Source of the DNA: DATLZB01 sp035574175
Lineage (GTDB): Bacteria; Pseudomonadota; Alphaproteobacteria; Rhizobiales; Hyphomicrobiaceae
DNA: 15,699 nucleotides
Direction: 5' to 3'
Assembly: GCA_035574175.1 (NCBI GenBank)
Contig: DATLZB010000220.1
Span: 1-15,699 of the forward strand
The position numbers and the translations under genes are program-made. Shown one piece after another: positions 1 through 6,889 of this stretch (the first letter of the stretch is position 1; each line of letters begins with the position of its first letter). The notes below the pieces were generated by a model. It was given only the letters and a program-made list of their open reading frames with translations, ran no database searches and was not told the DNA's origin.

Positions 1-409
1 GCCCGCCGAACAGTGGCGCGACCTCGGGATCGTGGTTGCCGTTGATCCAAATCCACTGGCGGTCCGCCTGCATAAGGCGGAGGAGATCGAGGTCCTCTCC
101 GGAAATCCGCTCGGCCGCGCCGGCGTCGTGCAGATTGTCGCCGAGGGCGATGACAGCGTCGGCGTCGTAGCGGTCGATGGCTTTGGCGAGATCGAGCAGC
201 GTCTCGCGCGTGTCGTAAGGGGGCAGCATGCGGCCTCGGGCTGCGAAAGAGGAGGCCTTCTCCAGGTGCAAGTCGGCCACGATCAGCGCCCGCTCGCTCG
301 GCCAGTAGAGGGCGCCCGACTGGTCGGCGATGAAGGTCTTGCCGCACACGGAAATAGGCTGGCTGTCGAAATCACGCAGGCCGAAACGTTCCGGTTTGAG
401 CCCCAGCAT
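1..409 (-). CDS. pdeM: Ligase-associated DNA damage response endonuclease PdeM (metallophosphoesterase), 3' end cut by the window edge
   Basis: The first 136 residues are visible; the rest lies beyond the left edge. The reading frame shows the calcineurin-like metallophosphoesterase signature. It has ADLHLEK at residues 45-51 (metal ligands Asp46 and His48), then PPYDTRETL at 63-71, ALGDNLHD at 88-95 and WIWINGNHDP at 119-128. The order and wording of these blocks match PdeM, a manganese-dependent phosphoesterase that works with the ligase-associated DEXH helicase, an exonuclease and an ATP-dependent DNA ligase in bacterial DNA repair (family knowledge). The ATG at 409-407 overlaps the TGA of the helicase gene (411-409) in an ATGA arrangement, so the two are very probably one transcript with coupled translation. 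The rest of the ligase cluster, if present, would lie to the left. Confidence 0.9.
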   Translation of the reverse strand, partial: MLGLKPERFGLRDFDSQPISVCGKTFIADQSGALYWPSERALIVADLHLEKASSFAARGRMLPPYDTRETLLDLAKAIDRYDADAVIALGDNLHDAGAAERISGEDLDLLRLMQADRQWIWINGNHDPEVAPLFGG

Positions 410-3012
410 CACTTCACCCCTGCAAGCGCCTCGGCAATGAGCTCCTCGGCGGCTTCCCTCAACAGGCTCTCGCGCCCGGCGCCGGGTACCGGCTCCTTGC
501 CGATCTCGAGTAATACCGGCACCGCGAGCGGCGAGACACGATCGAGCGCAGCATAGCGGATCCTACCCTCGATTCGACGCAGGAAGTCGCCGAGCCTGGC
601 AATGTCCAACAATCCGCAGGAGGCATCGGCCCACGCCGCCTCGAGCAGAACGTGGCCGGGGTCGTGACGGCGGAGCACGTCGTAAAGGAGATCGGAGGAG
701 ACGGCGAGCTGCCGCCCGGTCTTGCGGTGGCGCGGATGGCGTCGCTCGATCAGTCCGGCAATGATCGCGCAGGCTCGGAACGTGCGTTTCATGAGGCTCG
801 TTTCGGCAAGCCATGCCTCGAGATCGTCGCCCAGCATGTCCTGGGCAAACAGGCGGCCGAGGTCGATGGCGTTTGCGTTTATCAGCTCAGAGAGATCGGC
901 GAGGCACCAGATGGCCAGCGCATAGTCGTTGGCGACGAATCCCACGGGTCGGGCCCCGGCGCGCTCCAGGCGGCGGGTGAGCAGCATGCCGAGCGATTGG
1001 TGGGCGAGGCGTCCTTCGAACGGGTAGGCAAGGAGATAGCTCTTGCGCCTGCGCGGGAAGGTTTCGATCAGCACCTCGCCGGCCGCCGGAATGATGGAGT
1101 GCGCCTGCTGCAGCTCGAGCCAGCGGGCAACGGGCATCGGAAGCAGGTGCCAGCTCGCAGGATCGGCCAGCATTGTGCGCACGCGCGCGGCAAGGTGCGT
1201 GGATAGCGGAAACTTGCCGCCGGGATAGCTCGGCATTTTGGGATCCTCCGAGATGGTCGGAGAGACCAGGGCATCGGTGTCGCGCTGGCCCTCGAAGCGG
1301 ACGATTTCGCCGGCGAACACGAAGGTGTCACCAGGTGACAACGCGGCGATGAAGTCCTCGTCGATCTCGCCCAGCACGCGCCCGCCGAAAATGGGCGCGT
1401 GCGCATTTCGCCTAGCACGGCTGCGCCCGACGAGCCGCACGGTGAGCAGCGGGCTCTCCACGATGGTGCCGATGTTAAGCCGATACTGTTGAGCGGTACG
1501 CGAATGGGCAAGGCGCAGCCGTCCATCCGGTGTGGGCTTCAACCGCGAAAACCGTTCATACGAGCGCAGCGCGTAGCCGCCAGTCGCCACAAAGTCGACA
1601 ACGCGATCGAAAGTCGTTCTCGGCAATGCGCTGTAGGGGGCTGCGGTGCGCACCTCGGCATAGAGGGCGTTGGGCGCGAACGGTGCGCTGACCGCAACGC
1701 CAAGGATGTGCTGAGCAAGCACGTCGAGACCGCCGGTCCGGGTTAGGACGGCGTCCTGGGCGCCCGCGCGGGCGGCATCGAGTGCGGCGCGACATTCCAG
1801 CACCTCGAACCGGTTGGAGGGAACAAGCAGAGCGCGGGAGGGCTCGTCCAGGCGATGGTTGGCGCGGCCGATGCGCTGGATCAGGCGGCTTGCGCCCTTG
1901 GGCGCTCCCACGTTGATGACGAGGTCGACGTCGCCCCAATCGATGCCGAGGTCGAGGGTCGAGGTGCAGACCACGGCGCGAAGCTTGCCGGCGGCCATTG
2001 CCGCCTCCACCTTGCGGCGCCGCGTGGCGTCAAGCGAGCCGTGGTGGAGTGCGATCGGCAGATTGCACTCGTTGGCCTTCCACAGCTCCTGAAACATCAG
2101 CTCGGCCTGCATGCGGGTGTTCACGAAAACGAGGGCCAGCCGGTGAGCCAGGATGGCGGCATAGATCTCGCGGACCGAATAGCGGGTGGTGTGGCCGGAC
2201 CAAGGAATTTCGTCCTCGGTTTCGAGGATTCGGATGTCGGGTTGCGCGCCGCCGCCGGCCAGCAAGAGATCCGCAAGATGCACGGCGCGGTCGGGCTCGC
2301 GCTGGGGCAGGAGAAACGCGCGGAGCTCCGAGGGTCGGGCGACGGTGGCCGAAAGTCCGATCGCGATCCTGCTCGGAGCGAGCGTGGCGAGACGGGCTAG
2401 GCCGAGGGCGAGCAGGTCGCCGCGTTTGGAGGCGGCGAGCGAGTGAAGTTCGTCGAGGATAACGGTGTCGAGGTCGGCGAACAGGTAAGGCGCCTCCTCG
2501 TAGCTCAAGAGCAGCGCAAGCTGCTCGGGCGTGGTGAGCAGAATCTGTGGAGGTCGGGTGCGCTGGCGCCGGCGCTTGGCGGTTGAGGTGTCGCCGCTGC
2601 GGGTCTCGATCTGGATTTTGAGGTCCATCTCGGCGATGGGCGTCTCAAGGTTGCGGGCGACGTCCGCGGCGAGCGCTTTGAGCGGCGAGATGTAGAGCGT
2701 GTGGAGACCGGAACCGGCGCGACGGCGGCCGCCGGAGGAGAGCGCGACCAGACTCGGCAGGAAGCCGGCGAGAGTCTTGCCGGCGCCGGTCGGAGCGATG
2801 AGCAGGGTGGAGCGGCGCGCTTCCGCGTTGCGCAGGAGGTCAAGCTGATGCTGTCGCGGCTGCCAACCGCGCGCGGCGAACCAGCTCCGGAACCGCTGCG
2901 GCAGCAGCTCGACCGGTGCTGCCGGCGGCGGAGCGGGGCCAAGGGCTCTGGTGCGCGAGGCGAAGGTCATGGCAAGCGGGTTCGCCAGCTCCATGAACTG
3001 TGCTAAGGGCAT
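409..3012 (-). CDS. Ligase-associated DNA damage response DEXH-box helicase (Lhr-like, superfamily 2)
   Basis: A protein of about 867 residues, the usual size for this family. The SF2 motifs are in order: the Q-motif-like RGWQPRQHQLDLL at residues 48-60, Walker A APTGAGKT at 73-80, the DEXH box DELH at 187-190, GLSAT at 219-223, and motifs V/VI spanning STLDLGIDWG (351-360) and QRIGRANHR (379-387). An Lhr-type winged-helix and C-terminal region follows. It is predicted to be an ATP-driven 3'-5' DNA helicase acting with PdeM, whose gene overlaps its stop codon. The frame stays open upstream to 3186, but those extra 58 codons have low-complexity charged sequence and overlap the divergent gene at 3061-3339. 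I therefore chose the ATG at 3012. ATGs at 2994 and 2970 are also possible, and none has a strong ribosome-binding site. Product call is firm; the start is moderate. Confidence 0.93.
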   Translation of the reverse strand: MPLAQFMELANPLAMTFASRTRALGPAPPPAAPVELLPQRFRSWFAARGWQPRQHQLDLLRNAEARRSTLLIAPTGAGKTLAGFLPSLVALSSGGRRRAGSGLHTLYISPLKALAADVARNLETPIAEMDLKIQIETRSGDTSTAKRRRQRTRPPQILLTTPEQLALLLSYEEAPYLFADLDTVILDELHSLAASKRGDLLALGLARLATLAPSRIAIGLSATVARPSELRAFLLPQREPDRAVHLADLLLAGGGAQPDIRILETEDEIPWSGHTTRYSVREIYAAILAHRLALVFVNTRMQAELMFQELWKANECNLPIALHHGSLDATRRRKVEAAMAAGKLRAVVCTSTLDLGIDWGDVDLVINVGAPKGASRLIQRIGRANHRLDEPSRALLVPSNRFEVLECRAALDAARAGAQDAVLTRTGGLDVLAQHILGVAVSAPFAPNALYAEVRTAAPYSALPRTTFDRVVDFVATGGYALRSYERFSRLKPTPDGRLRLAHSRTAQQYRLNIGTIVESPLLTVRLVGRSRARRNAHAPIFGGRVLGEIDEDFIAALSPGDTFVFAGEIVRFEGQRDTDALVSPTISEDPKMPSYPGGKFPLSTHLAARVRTMLADPASWHLLPMPVARWLELQQAHSIIPAAGEVLIETFPRRRKSYLLAYPFEGRLAHQSLGMLLTRRLERAGARPVGFVANDYALAIWCLADLSELINANAIDLGRLFAQDMLGDDLEAWLAETSLMKRTFRACAIIAGLIERRHPRHRKTGRQLAVSSDLLYDVLRRHDPGHVLLEAAWADASCGLLDIARLGDFLRRIEGRIRYAALDRVSPLAVPVLLEIGKEPVPGAGRESLLREAAEELIAEALAGVK

Positions 3013-3060
3013 CGTCGCCGGCGATCCCGGCAACAGAATCGCAGTCTGCGGAGGGAGACG

Positions 3061-3339
3061 ATGGATCGCGAGCGCGTTCTCGGCGGCAGCCCTCTGGGGG
3101 TTGCGATCCGGCTCGTGCTGCTGTCGATCGTGGTCGGCATCGTCATGTCGGCGCTCGGCATCACTCCGGCCAACCTCTTCTACCACCTCGACCTGCTGGT
3201 CCGCCGCTTATACGACCTCGGCTTCGCCTGGATCGAGTGGCTGTTAGGCTACTTCCTGCTCGGCGCGATTGTGGTGTTTCCGATCTGGATCGTGGCGCGG
3301 CTCATCGGCGTCATTGGTACGCGCGCTGGGGATCGCTGA
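3061..3339 (+). CDS. Small integral membrane protein, DUF6460-like
   Basis: A 92-residue protein with two hydrophobic segments, roughly residues 14-36 and 59-83. Between them is an amphipathic stretch containing a YHLDLLVRRLYDLGF-type segment, which suggests a two-helix inner-membrane hairpin. From memory, the sequence resembles the DUF6460 family, found mainly in Hyphomicrobiales and of unknown function. The ATG is preceded by a good purine-rich ribosome-binding site (GGAGGGAGA at about 3050-3058). The gene diverges from the helicase with only 48 bases between the starts, so the two promoters must share or overlap that gap. It ends 15 bases before the convergent pyrD stop. Coding is well supported by hydrophobicity and the ribosome-binding site; the family assignment is recall, not a search result. 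Confidence 0.82.
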   Translation: MDRERVLGGSPLGVAIRLVLLSIVVGIVMSALGITPANLFYHLDLLVRRLYDLGFAWIEWLLGYFLLGAIVVFPIWIVARLIGVIGTRAGDR

Positions 3340-3354
3340 GGGCGGTTGCGCCGA

Positions 3355-4443
3355 TCAGCCATCGAGTGGTTTTGCAGCCCACTCGGCCGCCTTGGAGCCT
3401 GCCAAGGCGTTGATCGACGCCGCACCGGCCTCTCGGGCCGCATTCGCCAAATGCCGTTTGATGCGCGAAATGAGGCCCGGGCCTTCGTATACCAGCCCGG
3501 TGTAGAGCTGGAGCAGACTGGCGCCGGCCTCGATCTTGGCGAGAGCGGCTTGGCCGGAATCGATTCCGCCGATGCCGATCAGCGGCACGCGCCCGCCGGT
3601 CAAGCGATGGACGCGGGCGAGCATGACGGTGGCACGATGGAACAACGGCCGGCCCGAAAGACCGCCGGTTTCCCTCGCCGCGACGGCGTCGATCAAGCCA
3701 GGTCGCGCCAACGTGGTATTGGACACGGCGATGCCATCGATCCGATGGGCCAGCAGGCATGCAACGACAGCTTCGAGGTCAGCCTCGGCGATGTCAGGCG
3801 AGAGCTTTACAACGATGGGGCGGCGATGGGGTTCGGCAAGTCGCTGCCGCGCCGCCGTGATGCGTTCGAGCAAGGCGTCGAGTTGGGCCGGGGCCTGCAG
3901 GTCGCGCAGGCCGGGTGTGTTGGGCGAGGAGATGTTGATCGTGAAAAAGCTGGCGAGGGATGCGAACGCCTCGATGCCCAGAACGTAGTCGCCGGCGCGA
4001 TCGGCGGAATCCTTGTTGGCGCCGACGTTGATAGCGACGATTCCGCGCACCGGCCGCCGCTGGAGTCGTTCGAGGACGGCAGCATGCCCGGCACTGTTGA
4101 ATCCCAAGCGGTTGATGATGGCGCGGTCGCGGATCAGGCGGAACACCCGCGGGCGGGCGTTGCCCTCCTGGGGGCGCGGCGTTACCGTGCCGACCTCGGC
4201 GAAACCGCAGCCCATGCCGATGATGGCGCCCGGTACGCGTGCGTCCTTGTCGAACCCCGCCGCAACGCCGATGGGGTTTTTGAACTCGAGGCCCCAGAGA
4301 CTCACGGCGAGCCGCGGATCGTCCGGCCCGCTCTGGCGCGGATAGAGGCCGCGCTCCAGAGCGCATAGCGTCGTCTCGTGTGCCTGCTCAGGCGGCAGCG
4401 CGAGCAGCATTGGCCGGACAAGGTCGACAGCGGCGTTCAGCAT
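3355..4443 (-). CDS. pyrD: Dihydroorotate dehydrogenase (quinone), class 2
   Basis: A 362-residue class 2 DHODH of normal length. It oxidises dihydroorotate to orotate with FMN and passes electrons to the quinone pool at the inner membrane, the fourth step of pyrimidine synthesis. The N-terminal segment (about 1-40, with PPEQAHETT) is the class 2 membrane-associating helical extension. FMN and substrate blocks follow: NPIGVAAGFDKD (56-67), GTVTPRPQEGN (85-95), INRLGFNS (110-117), INVGANK (138-144), and TINISSPNTPGLRDLQ (168-183). The last holds the catalytic Ser173 that distinguishes class 2 from class 1 enzymes. KLSPDI (213-218), SNTT (241-244) and GIGGI (290-294) complete the barrel. The ATG overlaps the end of the DUF952 gene by 7 bases and lacks its own ribosome-binding site, so translation is probably coupled. 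Confidence 0.97.
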   Translation of the reverse strand: MLNAAVDLVRPMLLALPPEQAHETTLCALERGLYPRQSGPDDPRLAVSLWGLEFKNPIGVAAGFDKDARVPGAIIGMGCGFAEVGTVTPRPQEGNARPRVFRLIRDRAIINRLGFNSAGHAAVLERLQRRPVRGIVAINVGANKDSADRAGDYVLGIEAFASLASFFTINISSPNTPGLRDLQAPAQLDALLERITAARQRLAEPHRRPIVVKLSPDIAEADLEAVVACLLAHRIDGIAVSNTTLARPGLIDAVAARETGGLSGRPLFHRATVMLARVHRLTGGRVPLIGIGGIDSGQAALAKIEAGASLLQLYTGLVYEGPGLISRIKRHLANAAREAGAASINALAGSKAAEWAAKPLDG

Positions 4444-4814
4444 GGTGCGATGTCGGCCGGAGGTAGAGGCACGCCACCAGGGCCCATCGGCATCGGTTTA
4501 ACCCACACGGCGGCGGAGACGTCGATCGATCCATAGTGGTGGGGAAACAGCGCGCCGCAGCGGGAGGGCTCCCAGCGCAGGCCGGGCTTCAGGCGCTCGC
4601 TCGCCAGCGCCACCAGCACAAGGTCGCTGCGGCCGGCGAAGTGCCTGGCCGCCGTACGGGCGACCTGGTCGGCAGCGGAGAGGTGGATGAATCCGTCACG
4701 CAGATCGTCGGCCGAGCCCACATAAGAGCCGCGCCGCACGGCCGCATGCCACTCGGCAGAGCTGCAGATCTTGTAGACAAGCACGGAAAATTTTTGCGCC
4801 GCCTCAGTGGTCAT
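4437..4814 (-). CDS. DUF952 family protein
   Basis: A 125-residue cytoplasmic protein covering a complete DUF952 domain. Visible family blocks are YKICSSAEW near the start, then GSADDLRDGFIHLSAADQV, a central DLVLVAL strand, LRWEPSRCGALFPHHYG, and a terminal AAVWVKPM strand. The conserved histidines in FIHLS and FPHHYG are the likely functional residues. I recall DUF952 being grouped with the ADP-ribosyltransferase fold, but no activity can be claimed here. I chose the ATG at 4814, with a GGAA ribosome-binding element just upstream; an in-frame GTG at 4829 would add five residues. The gene lies directly upstream of pyrD and overlaps it by 7 bases, so they form an operon. DUF952 next to pyrD is, as I recall, common in Hyphomicrobiales. 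Confidence 0.9.
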   Translation of the reverse strand: MTTEAAQKFSVLVYKICSSAEWHAAVRRGSYVGSADDLRDGFIHLSAADQVARTAARHFAGRSDLVLVALASERLKPGLRWEPSRCGALFPHHYGSIDVSAAVWVKPMPMGPGGVPLPPADIAPC

Positions 4815-5169
4815 GGGTTCCGGACACACGCTGTACGCTTTGAGACGCCCTATTGATGCTAGGCACTACTCCATTGCCGCAACCGGTGATAGCGTGGATC
4901 GGTAATGCTCGTGAAGTCTCGACCATCCAGCCCGGCCGCTAAAGCGAAATCTGTCGAATGGCTGCGTTAGAGCCTCTTGTGGCGGAGTCTTCAACTCTCT
5001 CCTTCCGATACTTTCCCATTGGTGATCGTTCGAGATACCGACGCCTGCGCGTCTCGTGGCGGGCCACCGTGGTGGGGCGGGCGTGCGGCAGACCCCGTCC
5101 CGATTCATAGGTGCGCGGCGCCGGATTCATGAACCCTGCGACGAAGGGCAGGGGAACAGCGGGGAAAAT
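4815..5169. other. 355-base divergent intergenic region between the DUF952 and DUF262 genes
   Basis: No convincing gene is visible. The stretch must hold promoters for the leftward DUF952-pyrD operon and the rightward DUF262 pair, but I cannot identify clear -35/-10 boxes. It contains three GANTC (CcrM-type) sites at 4985-4989, 5102-5106 and 5124-5128. The last two form a direct repeat of GATTCAT 22 bases apart. A short dyad, CCACC-GT-GGTGG, lies at 5064-5075, about 95 bases upstream of the first DUF262 start. The immediate leader, 5161-5169, is GGGGAAAAT and supplies the ribosome-binding site of that gene. Confidence 0.6.
5102..5130 (+). repeat. Direct repeat of GATTCAT containing two GANTC sites
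   Basis: GATTCAT occurs at 5102-5108 and again at 5124-5130, a start-to-start distance of 22 bases (about two helical turns). It lies 40-68 bases upstream of the chosen start of the first DUF262 gene. Both copies contain GATTC, a GANTC methylation site in alphaproteobacteria. The spacing suits a regulator or methylation-sensitive site but could be chance. Confidence 0.35.
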
Positions 5170-6822
5170 ATGAATCGGTACATCTCGGTCGCGGTGCTGA
5201 CATTGGGGGAGCTCTTCTCCGATGCCTACAGCTTCCACCTGCCTTGGTTTCAGCGGGCCTACGCGTGGCGGGAGGAGCACGTTGGGCGCCTTCTCGCCGA
5301 CATTGTGCAGGCCAAGGCCGGTCCAAAGCCGCGCTATTTCCTGGGCGATCTGTGCATTGCCAAGCGCGAGGGGAGCCCCGCGGCCGCACTGATCGATGGC
5401 CAGCAGCGCGCGATCACGCTCACCATCCTGTTTGCACTTCTGCGCGACCTGGCTCCGGAAGGCGCCGGGCGCGTGACGCTTGAAAGCCTTATCAGCGGGA
5501 GGGATGTCAACGGTGCCGAGTGCTACCGCATCGTGCCGCAGCCGGGCGTCGCGGAGTTTTTCCGGCGTCACGTGCAGGCGCTGGGCGGCGCGCTCATCGA
5601 GCCAGAAGATGCAGTGGCCGACCTCGCCGAGAGCGAGCGCTACATCTTGTGGAACCGCAACCATCTGCGCGCCATGCTCGCCGAGCATGCGGGCACACAG
5701 ACAGCGCGAAACGAACTCGCCGAGTTTCTGCTCAGCCATTGCTTCGTGGTGGTGAAGTCGGTGGAGGATGAGAACGACGCCTGGCAGATCCTTTCCACTC
5801 AGGAGGAGACCGGGCTCGCACATCATTCGAGCGAGCGGGCCAAGGTCAGCCTCATCGCGGCCATGCCGCGCGAGGAGCAGGAGGAAGCGGGTCGAATTTA
5901 CGAAGACTGCCAGAGGCTCGTCGGCGCCGACCAGATGCTCGCGCTGCTCGGCCATGTGAGCGTGCTGAAACGCCGCCACCGTCCTAACCATCCGGTCGAG
6001 AAGGACCTGTTGCAGCTTTTCGGCCTCAATCGCTCAGGAATGCCGTTCCTCAAGCGCGAGCTGGAGCCGAGAGCCCGGCACCTCGCCGACATCAGGAGCC
6101 GTGTGCTGAAGGGCTGCCCGGCGCGCGCAGATGTGTCGCGCTCCCTACAGACGCTGCTGTGGCTCGACCGCGAGTTCTGGGTGCGACCGGCTCTGCACTG
6201 GCTCAGCGCAAGGGGTGCCGCCCACCGGGACACGGCCTTGTTCTTCCGCCGGCTCGACAGGATCGCCTGGGTCGTCAAGCTGGCGGGAATGGATCCGACT
6301 GACCAGGAGAAGCTATTCATTCGTCTGATTGGCGAGATCGACACGCACGCCCAAGTGGACGAGATGCCGGCGCTCAAGATCAGCCAGCAACTGCGGGCGG
6401 ACATGCTCGAGAGGCTGAGGAGCCGGACGTTCTACAGCAAGCACTACAACGGGCTGGTGCTCAGGCGGATCAGCCGCAATCTCGGCGCCGATCCGGGCCC
6501 CGTCGACGGAAGCGCGGTCACCATCGAGCACGTGTTGCCCTCTAGTGCCAGGGCGGAGGGCTGGCGGCATTTGTTCAAGACCGAGGGCGAGGTGAGGGAG
6601 TATGCGCACCGGCTCGGCAACCTCGCCTATCTCACCCACCGTGAGAACCTCGAGGCCGGCGACCGCGACTATCGGACCAAGCGCAGGATCCTCAGGCGCA
6701 CGAGCTTTCTGCTGTCGAAGCTTGCCGCGCGCGACTACCCCGAGTGGACGTCCAGCACGATCCTCAAGCGCACCGAACAGCTGATCGGTATCCTGGTGTC
6801 GGACTGGGAGATCTCGCTCTAG
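5170..6822 (+). CDS. DUF262-DUF1524 protein A, GmrSD/SspE-like candidate restriction nuclease (diverged copy)
   Basis: A 550-residue protein. The N-terminal DUF262 domain shows LPWFQRAYAW (24-33) and LIDGQQRAITLTILFALLRDL-type sequence around 74-94; DGQQR at 76-80 is the hallmark motif of this ParB/sulfiredoxin-fold NTPase family. The C-terminal DUF1524 domain shows TIEHVLP (451-457), RLGNLAYLTHREN (481-493) and K504, matching the HNH-type H...GNL...N...K pattern, then a tail with W-x(n)-I-x-x-R. Family members include GmrSD and SspE, which cleave modified phage DNA or act in phosphorothioate-linked defence. The segment that is normally N-D-R-G-x-x-L reads TQEETG (210-215) here, so NTP use may be altered. 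The start at 5170 has GGGGAA upstream and puts the PxFQR motif at the same residue number as in protein B; the frame is open back to 5056. AGG arginine codons recur (e.g. 6412, 6418), hinting at foreign origin. Confidence 0.88.
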   Translation: MNRYISVAVLTLGELFSDAYSFHLPWFQRAYAWREEHVGRLLADIVQAKAGPKPRYFLGDLCIAKREGSPAAALIDGQQRAITLTILFALLRDLAPEGAGRVTLESLISGRDVNGAECYRIVPQPGVAEFFRRHVQALGGALIEPEDAVADLAESERYILWNRNHLRAMLAEHAGTQTARNELAEFLLSHCFVVVKSVEDENDAWQILSTQEETGLAHHSSERAKVSLIAAMPREEQEEAGRIYEDCQRLVGADQMLALLGHVSVLKRRHRPNHPVEKDLLQLFGLNRSGMPFLKRELEPRARHLADIRSRVLKGCPARADVSRSLQTLLWLDREFWVRPALHWLSARGAAHRDTALFFRRLDRIAWVVKLAGMDPTDQEKLFIRLIGEIDTHAQVDEMPALKISQQLRADMLERLRSRTFYSKHYNGLVLRRISRNLGADPGPVDGSAVTIEHVLPSSARAEGWRHLFKTEGEVREYAHRLGNLAYLTHRENLEAGDRDYRTKRRILRRTSFLLSKLAARDYPEWTSSTILKRTEQLIGILVSDWEISL

Positions 6823-6889
6823 CCTGGTGGGCATGAGATGGTGGCTGCGGGCACAGCCTGCGGCGAGCACGCGGTTGATGGGGAGACCC

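Noticed and set aside
3013..3186. N-terminal extension of the helicase by 58 codons
   Set aside because: The extension overlaps the divergent DUF6460-like gene, is low-complexity and charged, and goes beyond the usual family N terminus.
3346..4368. A 340-codon plus-strand open frame antisense to pyrD
   Set aside because: pyrD on the other strand has full-length catalytic motifs; the antisense translation shows no family features.
4866..5108. An 80-codon minus-strand frame, and a 26-codon minus-strand frame starting MGKYRKERVE, in the gap before the DUF262 pair
   Set aside because: No ribosome-binding site or recognisable family supports the longer frame, and the shorter one only vaguely resembles known N termini. 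A decayed gene fragment is possible but unsupported.
4815..5169. tRNA gene or attachment site flanking the DUF262 pair
   Set aside because: No cloverleaf, anticodon arm or GGTTCGAATCC-type T-arm could be found, and no integrase or long direct repeats bracket the pair.
4939..5991. A 350-codon minus-strand open frame over the start of DUF262 gene A
   Set aside because: It is antisense to a gene with clear DUF262 motifs; its translation is His/Arg-rich with no recognisable domain, as expected of a shadow frame in GC-rich DNA.
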